From positions 19,759,945 through 19,823,944 of the forward strand of contig CM026424.1 in NCBI GenBank assembly GCA_014871385.1: a DNA stretch of 64,000 nt, in the 5' to 3' direction. Positions 19,656 to 30,605 of the stretch are shown here, piece after piece; within the stretch, counting starts at the first letter, position 1; each line of letters starts with the position of its first letter. The stretch comes from Ceratodon purpureus (Eukaryota; Streptophyta; Bryopsida; Pseudoditrichales; Ditrichaceae). Below the pieces are notes generated by a model that was not told where the DNA came from, searched no databases, and was given only the letters and a program-made list of their open reading frames with translations. The position numbers and the translations under genes are program-made.

Positions 19656-21801
19656 ATGGAATCCAAGCAACCTCCGAGCTGGCTCGACGGACGAGGCGCG
19701 GTGCCTGCAGCTCTAACTCTTGTGCAGCTTGGCTATGCCGGCTACTTCATCCTCTGCAAAGCGGCTCTCAGCAATGGCGCCAACCGGCTCGTGTTCGCGG
19801 TCTACCGCGACATCATTGCCCTCCTCATTCTGGGACCCCTCGGATATTTCTCCGAGAGGTATGTTTCCTTCATTTGGCCATATGTTTGACAAACAATGGT
19901 CTTACTGCTCTTGGTCCCTCCAGGATGTCCACGAGGTCCCTCTCTGACTTCGTTAACTTCTGAAAAATCACAGTTGGCCTTATTAAATTGAAGATTGCTA
20001 GCCTGATTCTCATGCTGATTACGATTGCAACCCTAAATGTGCTGCAGGAAACTGCGGACGCCATTGACTCGGGAAGGTGTGGGTATGCTCTTGGTTAGTG
20101 GACTCACTGGGTAAGGGATTTAGTCCCATCACTTCTTCAGTCCACAAAGATGTTATTCATGACCAATTTTATTGCACGTGATTTGGAGCAGATCATCGGC
20201 TATGGCATTGACATGTATGCTCCTCTGCATGAATCATGTTTTGAAGAATCTGTTCTTATCAGTCGCTAAATTGATTGCAGGATATACCTCTTTCAAGTGT
20301 TGTGTCTAACGGGATTGACATATACATCAACTGCTTTCACTGCAGCAATGCAGAACAGTATCCCGGTATTCGCATTTATAATCGGAGTTCTATTCAGGTA
20401 ATGAACTTCTTAATTCTGTATTCTTTAATTCCATCAGTGATTTCTACTTGTCTGCAATCTATCCCTAGGACTCTCATTCAATTGTAACAATATATCAAAC
20501 TCTGAATTTAGGAACTGATGCCTAGTACTGCAACAGAGTAGAGGTTATTCACTATTCGAGGCGCGACGGCCAAGCTCAGGTGCTAGGCGTTGTTGCTTGC
20601 ATATCAGGGGCAATGGTAATGACTTCGTACCAAGGACCTGCTCTTTTTGGCTCTGATCAGTTGCCGTCTACACTTGGAGATCCAGTCACTCGGGTCAAAC
20701 CCTCGCTGCTGATTGCTCTCCCCATCACAGGGCATGAGCTTGAATCGTGGACATATGGATCACTCTGTTTGGTAGTGGGCTGCATTTGCATGGGAGTATA
20801 TGTCAATCTTCAGGTACGATAGTTCCTTTACAGCACACTAAACTACTCGACTTTGAGATCTAACTCTGTTTCAGTAGCTTTTCCTGAACTCAAGAAACCT
20901 TATGGAATGGTATTTGATGTCCAGTGAAAATTTCAGAACTACTTGTATATGTCTCTTATTTTCCTGCTCTTACCATCGACATTTCAGCTCGCAGTCCTTC
21001 TGATGAATTCGAAGTGATGCTTTTGTCACCAGAGACCTATCTTGAAGAAATATCCAGCACCGGTGTCAATCACGGCTTTGGCATATCTGATTGGGGCACT
21101 TCTGCTTGTCTTTTCGGGATTATTCCTAGTCGAGAAACAGTCTGACTGGGTATTGACTGAAACAACGGGTCTCATTGCTGTAGCATACGCGGTACGTGGA
21201 TGAACTCTACTTTGGTACATACGTGGTACACTCCAGTTATATTTTTGTTGTGAATAAGTGACCAGCGAATTGCTAAGTTCATTCGGCTCATAACCTCTGT
21301 GAATGAAGACCTGATGCTGACAATCTGTTCTTTTCTTCTCAGGGTATTGTCAATTCAGCGATAAACTTCTCGGTACAGACTTGCTGTTGTTATAAAAGTG
21401 GACCTATCCTGGTGACAATTTTTGCCCCACTTCAAACCATATTTGCAACGCTGCTTTCACTTGTTTTCTTTCGAGATACGTACTATCTGGGCAGGTATAA
21501 TCTTTGCGCCAATAATTACTTGTGACATTCTTGCATAATTTCTGTCCTAATCTGCTGAACTAATTCATAGTGAACATGCTTCAAGCTTCATTTGTTTTCA
21601 AAAAGCCCTTGTCTTGATCCCGTCTTTTGTTTGTCTAGTATGCTCGGGGGTATCTTGGTGCTCGCAGGCCTTTGTATGGTAACATGGGGCCAAGCTGAAT
21701 CTAGCCGTCTTGCACATCCGCCGTTAAAATCGATGACTATACCTGAGGGCCAACCTATTGAGAAACCAGCGGATTCTCTCAAAGTTCCTTTGTTAGGGTG
21801 A
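19656..21801 (+). CDS. WAT1-related EamA/DMT-family transporter
   Basis: Seven exons (19656-19858, 20048-20110, 20281-20397, 20537-20813, 21033-21191, 21343-21494, 21639-21801) join in phase into 377 residues. The plant drug/metabolite transporter (nodulin MtN21/WAT1) pattern is clear. The N-terminus has VQLGYAGYFILCKAALSNGANRLVFAVYRD. The first repeat ends with YLFQVLCLTGLTYTSTAFTA and IPVFAFIIGVLFR, then GQAQVLGVVACISGAMVM. The second repeat contains ILKKYPAPVSITALAYLIGA, then INFSVQTCCCYKSGPILV and PLQTIFATLLSLVFF. Ten transmembrane segments are expected, with a hydrophilic C-terminal tail. Arabidopsis WAT1 is a tonoplast auxin exporter, but other family members carry amino acids or other metabolites, so the substrate is open. 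The ATG at 19656 fits the family start. An upstream in-frame extension exists but looks non-coding. Confidence 0.9.
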
Positions 21802-22407
21802 ACTCTTTCAAGTCTACCTCCTATGAACTGTGTTGTACTGTACTGTACCTCCACTAATCATGCATGCAAGAACGACAACTGGTACCACATATAACGTCCC
21901 TTCGTGGATCCCTGTATCAACATTTCTATATTATGATTTAAGGCAGATCATGTAACCATTTACATGAATGTATTTCCCTGTGAATCCAGTACAGTACAAG
22001 GCTGGTCCACACAACATTGATTTTCTGGAGACTACGTTGTACAAGAAGAAGTGAGTTATACAAAAAATGTTTTTCTTCCGAATGAAACCGGTCAGCCTCC
22101 GTGATAAACAACTTACTGATGTAAACAACAGGCAAATTTTTCAAGGGGGTTTCCAAGATTAAGTAAAGTTCAAAAAGATTCATGATGAATACTGCTTATG
22201 ATTCAATTGTAGCAAGTTACAAACCATAAGTTATGGTGTCCGCTAGAGAGAATAAAATCTTGAAGTTACAATGTACATAAGAGAAAGCTCCGACTTCAGG
22301 GCTAATACGTTACAAGTCTCAAGATAATGTGGCCTTGAGCAACATCTAACCTTCACATGTCACCTCACGAAGGGCATAAATGACAATTTGGTTTTGTGTA
22401 TGACCTC
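21802..22407. other. Convergent 3' region
   Basis: About 600 bp between the stop codons of the WAT1-like gene (+) and the GNAT gene (-). It must contain both 3' UTRs and polyadenylation regions. Nothing else was recognised. Confidence 0.6.
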
Positions 22408-24473
22408 CTAGCCATTGAGATCCGAGTCCGACGTTCTGCTTGTCTTCTTCGCCATCAAAACTCGCCGTTTCCTTCCAACCCAGGTGCTCATCCACAGAGG
22501 GTCAAGAGCAATAACTCTATAGCCCCCTCTAGAATACAAGGTACGAGCAGCCATATCATCTTCATAAGCGTGCAAAACGAGATAGTCAAAGCCCCACTTC
22601 ACAGCCAGCAATTCGCAGGCCCTCAGAAGCAAAGTCGCCACATTCTGTCTCCTGCACAGGAATTAATCCGTATTATGTAAACTGTCCAATTATGGAAGCA
22701 CTTGCAGGCGGCACGCTTGTTGAAAAATCGCAGATGTAAAACAAATAGCCTCTTATTTGAATCTACTGCTGCAACAAACACAGCTACCAATCCAAAATCT
22801 GGCAACTTTCAGCAACAAACCCAAAAGCAAATTATTCGATGATGTGGTTGAAAACATGTGAAACTGAGACAAACCAACGAACCTAATTGAGTTATAAACT
22901 TAAGTCTAGGTGAGATCTATACATCAAAGGTGGTTCGTTACAGATAAATCAAAAAACTTGCATGATTCTCTTCAATACATTATATAACAAGAGCCCACCT
23001 GTGATTTATATCCACAGCCATGCCACTAACATACAGATACTCGTCGGCGTTCTGCAGGTGCCGTAACACATCATTGTCCACGGAAGCTGCCAAGTTAACC
23101 GCCCCTACGATCGAAGGGGTGGATTCAACGTCGTCCAGTTCTCTCTCATCCACTAATATTGCTGGTTCGGCCAGTAAGCATGCATACCTGCACTGTTGCA
23201 AGACAAAATTATCACGAAATCTTCTTAAACCAAAACCCTCATCATCCAAATCAAACTTGTTATCTTGACAGGTTTCACATCCTCACAACTTTCTCACTTG
23301 CACAAGAACCATAGCACTTCGATTACTGACAACACTAGGACCTAAACTAATGCAATTCATTTTCGATGGAGCTGATTTTGATTAGTGGGAGAAGTTTATG
23401 ATTTAGAGTGATTTGGATGTAGAGTACAACCACAACTAAACTGGAAAGAGAAGACATGATAAGTGATTGAACCTGTCGGAAGGTGAGTGTTTAGCTTTGT
23501 AGAGGAGAGCACTCAGCACTTCGGCCTGTTCGGATAACCACTAGTTAGCTCCCCATCTTTGACCTACAACTGGATTCGTGTGGAAATTTCAAAGCAACCA
23601 AGGTCAGTGACAGCAAACAAACAAAATCTAACATTTCAGAAGATGATTTCAGGCCCAATGAAATTAGACGATTAAACACAGCCCACTAATTGCAACATAA
23701 GACAATTCGTATATTGTCCGTATTCTGAAGTCCAACAACGAATTAATTTTCCAATCGCCAACGAAATATGAAAGTGAAACAAACACAGTGACAGTAGTAA
23801 GGAAGGTTTTCGGTATCTAGAGTGCTCTCAGTCCCAAAAACTCAGAGAAATCCAAACAGCTCACCTTGAACAGCTTAAAGAAAAGATCATCGAAAACGGC
23901 GGCCTCAATATGAAACGAAGAAGCCTGAACATGGGCCACATCACGAAGCTCCTCCACATCAAACTTCCCTGCTTCTCGGACCTTCCAGCCATACCCAACT
24001 GCGACCACGCCATCTTCAACCTCGTCTTCTTCCAGCAAACCAGAGCTGGAAACCGATTCTTCCAGAGGATCCTCGCGAACACTCTCAGCAACCTCACCAG
24101 ACGCCTGCGCCCTCGGAGCAACGGACACGCTTCTCCTTAACTTAGTCGACAAAACTTGGTTACAACACATGCTGCGCTCAGGAATCTGCCCAAATGAATC
24201 CCATATCCTGAATCCAGATTGCAACTCTTTCCTGTCTCTAACGGATTCAACTCGGATGTGATTTGAGCACACATGCGGAGAAACCCTAAACCTCACATCC
24301 AGCCCCTTCCTCTTGTCCTTGGGCCTGCATGTTTTAGTTTCCCCGGAGCTACAACAAGGTACTCTGTGTGCATCCACCCCCCAAACTCCCACACTCGTCT
24401 GAGCCACCGAATACATTGCGAAACTGCCCACAAATGAACTACCTGTAATCTGATAAGCCGCGTCCGGTGTCAA
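22408..24473 (-). CDS. GNAT-family N-acetyltransferase, probably plastidial
   Basis: Four exons on the minus strand (24473-23865, 23525-23473, 23187-22999, 22651-22408) join in phase into 364 residues. The C-terminal half is a GCN5-related acyl-CoA N-acyltransferase domain: ACLLAEPAILVDE, GAVNLAASV, YLYVSGMAVDINHR as strand 4, then acetyl-CoA pyrophosphate-loop motif A in the form RRQNVATLLLRACE (R284-A289, the R/QxxGxG/A loop with Asn replacing the first Gly). It ends with WGFDYLVLHAYEDDMAARTLYSRGGYRV (motif B). About 150 N-terminal residues are Ser/Arg/Val-rich and unlike the domain, consistent with a plastid transit peptide. The architecture resembles the plastid GNAT group of Arabidopsis that acetylates lysines and N-termini. 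Which member it matches cannot be said. The start is the longest-frame ATG and could lie further downstream. Confidence 0.85.
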
Positions 24474-25637
24474 AGCTCAACCTGCTAATTCGGAAGACGT
24501 CCAACAAGTGTCCATCAAAACGAGCTACCACTTCCGTTCAATCAATAAGTCGAATGTGATGATTTTTAGCAAGTATCCCACATAAGATTGCTCGCTTTCC
24601 AGAACCTGGTAAAACTTTGCTGTCGAATTCTCTGCAAGGTCAGAGCTAAGTTGATACCACACGCAATTGACATCACACGCTGAGCTACTAAATTGCGTGT
24701 GATGTCGTGGAATGATTCTCCGAGATGGTGGCACCGCTGCCTTTGTGGCAAAAGATCTGAGTAATCTCTGCAGATGAAGATGCTGTTGGGTGGGAATTTG
24801 AAGCAGTGATTTGTGGATTCGGGGAGCAATCGAGAAAGGCAGGAATTGGGGCGGATTGAGAGGGATAAGGGATCATGCACAACTGCGACACTCGGCGCAA
24901 AAGCAACATTATCTTCCTAGGAACTAGATTTCGGACCATCAAAAGCAAACAAACGACGGAGATTGCCAGTTTTGGGTATGGTGACGTTTTTTGTGTGAGA
25001 CTTCACTCATCTTTGCTTTTACGTCACGTTATGCCGGCGAATGATTGCGATCAGGAGACGTTTGTGTTTCAATTCTGATTCTGATCATAATACAATTATC
25101 ACTGTGCTCATGCTCTTCGGGCTGGGCTGGCCAAAGTCGGACAAATGCGTATGGGCGACCAACTGATGTGATTCTGCCAAACATGATGGTGATCCTCGCA
25201 AACTTGTCTGCCAAGTCTTGTGGAATCGTTGCCGACTTGACGTGAGAGATGTGATGTCTCAATTGGCATAATTCTGGTTTGGGACCATCTCTTCTCTCAA
25301 GTTTCTCTTCTTTCAAACACTTGCTCATGGCATGCATGTAGACTACGCCCAGTTTATGAATTGGGCTTTATCAATATAAGTTATTGCAGGTGAGTAAGTG
25401 CCTTGTGTCACGGAATTCATGTGGAGAAATTATTTTAGGGTTGTTGTGATAAACGTTGGATAACAGAAGGAGGTTTTTCGAAATGCTCGTGCGGGATATG
25501 GCTGAATGATGCACCGTGCCTTGTCTGGACAGGGGGATGCGATGTTGTGCTAGCAGTTCCGGGTTGTGATTGATCAGTTGCTAGAGAGGTTGGTGAATTT
25601 GGAGGGTTTGGAGGTTGGTTGTTGGAGGATTGGAGGG
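24474..25637. other. Intergenic between divergent GNAT and SYP5 genes
   Basis: About 1.2 kb holding the upstream regions of two divergently transcribed genes. Several short open frames occur on both strands, none with recognisable content. No clear TATA element was identified. Confidence 0.5.
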
Positions 25638-27293
25638 ATGGCAGATTCATGGACGAGGGAGTTCCAGGAGGCGGCTCGACTGGCGGAGGATGTAGAAGGG
25701 CGGATTGCGGAGAAGGATGGGTTGCCTCCTCACTCGAGCGAGAGCATTCAGATTGTTTCTGTTTCGCGTCGGAAGCTCGCGATGCTGAACAACAAGGTCG
25801 ATCGGCTTGAGTCTCTTCTTCAGAGCGGCTTGTAAGTTTCTGGCATCTGTTCACTGGCTGTGGCTTTTCGGAACTGATTGCTTTTGCTTGATCACATGCG
25901 AGCTTTTAGGAAGGGCGTGTATGTTTTCTCTTCCTCTGTTTGTCGTGATCACACATGGATAGCTGAGAGCAATTGGTGAAAGGTCAAGGGTTGGAGATGG
26001 CGTAACTCAGTAGTTTCGGAAAATATTATGGCGTTCAGAGGGATTGCTTCATTTGGGGTAATTTTCAATCTGCTTTTGCCCTAATTGGTTTATCGCGAAC
26101 GGTGTCTTTTCTCTCATATTGAAATCTGAATTGAATTGGAGGTAGGAATGAGAAGGAATTGTCTCGGCGGCAAAATATGCTCGTGGATATACGCTACAAA
26201 TCTAAGCAGATGTCTGCAGCACTTTCCTCCGCACAAGCCAACAGGTATGAATTCCTCATAAGCTTCTGAGTGATTCCTCTGTCCATGAGAGGTTTCAACC
26301 TCATAGTTTCAGTCCGATGTGCCTTGCAATGGGCATGGACCAATTCGATGCAGATTTTCATACAAGATCTATCCGCAGTCTCCTCTTCTTGACAGAGAGT
26401 ATTACAGGGCAAGTTTGATGGAAAGGGGAATTGCACCAGTGGAGATAAGTCAAACGCAGGGTTTGGACAACAGTGGACTTGTAAATCTGCAAATGCAAAT
26501 AATGAAAGGTAAATAGTGATGCGTTTGATTTAAAGAGATTCTTCACTTTGCCTAAAGTCGATAAGTTTTGAATTTTTGCCATGTATGTGTGGTGTTCATG
26601 GTTTACAATATGTTCTGGGGGCTTATGTTGTTCTATGTGATGCAGAACAAGACCAAGACCTGGAGGATCTCGAACATACAGTACTTAGTACTAGGCATAT
26701 TGCACTTGCTGTCAATGACGAGCTGGATCTTCACACCCGTTTATTGGTAAGTTATTGTTAACTTGCTCATGTTTGATATTGTGTATGTGCCATCTTCAAG
26801 TTGTTCGACCGTATATGATGATATGTGTTTATACTTTTTTGTATTCTTCCTGCAGGATGACATGGGCCAAAGTGCAGATGTAACGAATAACAAGCTTTTG
26901 GTGGGTTCATCTTCCATTCTGTCTGTTGTCTTACGTGCACAATTTAGTTAATCGAAAACATTTCTGGGCTGATTAGTCAGTAAGAGTGTTATCAATGTTA
27001 AATCTGTTCATCCTGGTGGGTTTTCCTGTCATTCATGCGAGTATTACACAATTCTGTATCTTGGTCTTCTGGGTAGAATGCTCCTATGCTTTGACTACCT
27101 TCTTATTATAGATCCAAAGAAATCTGTATTCTTATGTTTCTTTCTCACCCCGCTCATTTCTAACCTGCAGGCAGCACAGAGAAGACTTGGATTTTTAAAC
27201 AAGAACCCAGGTCAGGGGTGGTCACTTCTGAGGATGATTTTTTTGATGGTTGTAGTAGTGATATTGGTCTTGGTCTTGTTCAAACTCTTGTAG
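25638..27293 (+). CDS. SYP5-family Qc-SNARE syntaxin with His at the zero layer
   Basis: Six exons (25638-25831, 26146-26244, 26396-26508, 26646-26746, 26856-26900, 27171-27293) join in phase into 224 residues, close to the roughly 230 of plant SYP51/SYP52. The N-terminus MADSWTREFQEAARLAEDV and RRKLAMLNNKVDRLESLLQ match the family's N-terminal three-helix domain. The SNARE motif starts at EQDQDLEDLEHTVLSTRHIA (from 136). The tail (about 202-224) is one hydrophobic membrane anchor. SYP5 proteins act in fusion at the prevacuolar compartment and tonoplast. Oddity: the zero-layer position is H165 (codon CAC at 26732-26734, context ELDLHTRLLDDM), whereas homologues have Gln. The acceptor of the preceding exon and the frame are unambiguous, so it is not a splice artefact. 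Confidence 0.92.
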
Positions 27294-30200
27294 CATCGAG
27301 TTTCAGTAGACGAGTGTTTATGCCCATTTGTTCGTGCTGTTGTGTTGCACATCATACACCTTTATCCCGTTTCTTATATCTTGGTTTATAGATGTATATA
27401 CTTTTGTACAGTAGTCTTTGGAGGCTGTTCAAATTTGGATACAGATAATAGACGAGAATCGAGGCGTTGTATTCCAGTAGTTCGATTTAAGGTAATGAAG
27501 GATTTAGTGAGCTGGTTCAGAAACAGGCTGTGCAAGCGGCGGAGCAATCTTCTAGGTTTCCTGATATCTGTGGAGGTTACCCTGGGTTACCCGAATTGGC
27601 ATGCTTTCAAGGTCGTAGGCATTCGAGTGACTGCTGCGTCTCAATAGGATTTTTGTTTTAGGATTTCAGTTATGTGACGAGTTCAGACAGGGAAATCAGA
27701 GTACACTTAGATTAAGATGATGTGCGCGCAGTTCGTGCCCCACAGCAATGAAGTGTTCCTGGTGGGCAAAGTCATTACGCTTTCTCTCCGGATGCTTTGA
27801 TTTTCATTAAGTTTCCTTCCATTGTGGATGCATGGTGCTGTTCAGAAACCTTTGGGCGAAGAGTTTCTGTGTGTGTTAGGGGAATCAGGCATTGTTGAAA
27901 TCTTTGAGGGATAGCTGTTTGGAGTGGTGCGTCACAAACATATACATCATGAGCTAATTGCTTTCTTCAATGCATCACCAGTTGTTGAAACTTCAAAAGG
28001 ACGCCATGGTTGTTCTTCTGTATATGTGCTCCTTTCATATGGCTCTGACCCTTGGAGTGAACTCCCACAGTGATGACTCAGCATACAGCAATTCAGCTCT
28101 TCTTTTTTAACTTCCTGGTGGGAACATCACAAATATGTATGAAGCCACATTGTCTCACGAGGAACAGTGCATATAAGTCATGGACTCATGCGTATGATGA
28201 CGGTGAAAGCGGATCATCCAAATGCTTGGCCCGGCCAAGAGTAGGCCCCAACAAGGTGACTTTAGTGAGCTTTACTCGATGAGGGGGATGCTAGGGATCG
28301 CATCAAGGGACCCTGAACACCTGACAACAGGCACACCAGTGTCTCATGCGTTGATTTCCTGCACAAGAAATGATCGGAATCAATAAACCCACGTTGTGAT
28401 TTGAACAAGACAAGAAAATTAGTTTTTAACTCTTCACCTTATCCAACAGCAGCTTAAATTCAGTGTGCAGAGAATCAGGCAAAGTGGACAGCACTGTACA
28501 CCTTCTACAATTTCATGTCAAACTCCTCTGCAAGTTGTAATATTTGCAAAGATACCCAGTACGTTGTTACACTGCAGCACTGTATGGCAATTACCATACC
28601 AAGTGGATTTGTACACTGCAATGATTTTGGCCATTTTTTTGTGAATTTTGCAGCTCAATCACTGTACAATGGTGCAGGAGACGCCGTCGAAGATGCATGC
28701 ACATCAATATTTATGCATAAGAATAAACACGACATAATAGTATTATACGATCAGGGATACGATGTTCTTGTCGGTCTGCTCAACCTTCAATGAACTTTGC
28801 ATTCAGTCAATGACTGAGGACGTAGGAGCGCTCATTACGTGAGAATGTTCAAGGTTGTGAGAAAAGGTCCGAAACTGGAGACATTCAACTCAGCTGTCTC
28901 TTTGGAAGGCTCCAGATAAGGTATATTAAGTTTTTAAGAGCTTGAGAAGCGAAAATTCAACCAAGCTGGATATAACTTTTATGGAGCCTTCGAAATGTCA
29001 CTGTGTTTGAAGATATTTTGGTGAATTGTGAATCATTAGCCAGAAAATATTTCAGGAACGCAAACCAAAACCATCTATGTCTAAGGTACATTACCATAGA
29101 TCTAGGCTTACCATAGCCTAAGAGAAACTTGTGCAATTTTGAATTTTACACTGAAATTTCAGCAATTCCATCGAAGGAAATGGTTTCCTATCATTCTTGA
29201 GATCTTTGCAGCTAACTTGGTACCCCTATTCAAGATTCTTGACTTATATAACGGTGCCATCCTTGTCCTGAGAAGGACTGTTATGTTCTGTCCATATAAA
29301 TCCTGCAACCCTCCAGTGTTGACAATAGGAACCTCAATGTTTTACATGGCATCTTCATCCACAGTGACTGCTCGTGCCCTGACTTACATTCAACCTGAGG
29401 TATCACGATGACGTGGTGGTGGAACGTCCGACCCCAGGAAGGTGACTGCTGAGGTCACACGACGTAAGAGCGCATCTTGAGACGTCAGTTTATCGGCAGA
29501 ATTCCATTCCAGCCTATGGCTCCCTCTGGCGATGACGTCCATCACTGTTTCAATCACAACGAAACAAAGAACAGGAAACCAGGCGCATTCTCTTGCGTAA
29601 GGATTATAAAACTTTAGACGACTGTATCGTATCGTCGTCCCAAAAGGCTCAAACGAGTTGATGCCTAGGCACCACTCTGCCAGGCCATGCTAATGAGTGG
29701 AATCTTGTCAGACCGGTAGTTCCATCCGCCTGCTGCACAGAGTGCTAGCTGCTGCGGATCATGCCAACTCTATACGACAGATAATGCCCGCCAAAGTTGC
29801 AGGAATTGTCCCATTTTTCCAAATATCCCCTTTGATGCGAATGACGCTCTGGTCATGTGCTAGATCTGCAATTTCAAAGTAATGTCAGACGATTAGGTGT
29901 GACCATCAAAACCAGTGCTGGATTTGGGATGCTGAAAGCCTGTGCGAAAAGTGGGGAGGTGGAAAAATCGCAAGTACCACCACCTGGGATGGGACGAGGA
30001 TACTCCACATGTTCTATTCTACGTTGACACAGTTTCCTTTTCCGCACTGTACAGTTAACGGTTATCGCTTTCCCATGCAAGTCTGTCTTGTGTCTTGTTC
30101 TGTGCTACCCAACCCACGTAGTTGTTAATGATTTTTTGCATTTGTAAGCAGAGTCTTTCTTTCTCCTCTTAATCGGCATCGTCGTCTCGCTAGACTTCAG

Positions 30201-30605
30201 TTCGAGTTTATGGAAGCGTCACGCCAGGTTCAGATGTGAAAGGAATCGGTTCATTGCAACGGACAGTACTCACGTGAAGCCGAAAGTTGGAATTGAGAGT
30301 GACAGTAGTACTACGCCGGTACTACGTCAATGCCGTAAACATGGCAACACTAGGACGTTGAGATGAGTACCAATACTAGCGTGAGAATAAGGGTAGTGAT
30401 ATTACTGATCTTGCCTTGGACTACTCTGCTTAAAAGCAGCAGTTGGCCGCTAGACACAGTTGAAGAGCCGGATTGTGTTTGAATTTTTTCAATCTTCATG
30501 CAATAACGTCCTGTTCTGCACCCGAAACGCAGATTTTTTTTATCTTTTCTGTCATAGTTAGTGAGCTTAGAGCTAGGTGAGTGCATACGTTTCACATTCA
30601 CAACC
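27294..30605. other. Long spacer upstream of SABATH gene
   Basis: About 3.3 kb with no supported gene. The first few hundred bases are likely the 3' UTR of the SYP5 gene. Short open frames such as 28515-28793 and 29139-29411 lack recognisable domains or matching partner exons. The last 1.2 kb contain the promoter signals listed separately. Confidence 0.5.
29409..30329 (+). promoter_or_regulatory. Cluster of ACGT-core (bZIP-type) elements and TATA candidate
   Basis: TGACGTGG at 29409, GACGTCAG at 29481, TGACGTCC at 29533, the G-box CACGTG at 30271 and TACGTCA at 30323 all carry the ACGT core bound by plant bZIP factors; the TGACG ones resemble as-1/TGA sites. TATAAAA at 29605-29611 lies just after the first three. 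The arrangement suggests a promoter around 29.4-29.65 kb with a leader of up to 1 kb before the SABATH ATG at 30606, or a second start near 30.3 kb. Function is inferred. Confidence 0.4.
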
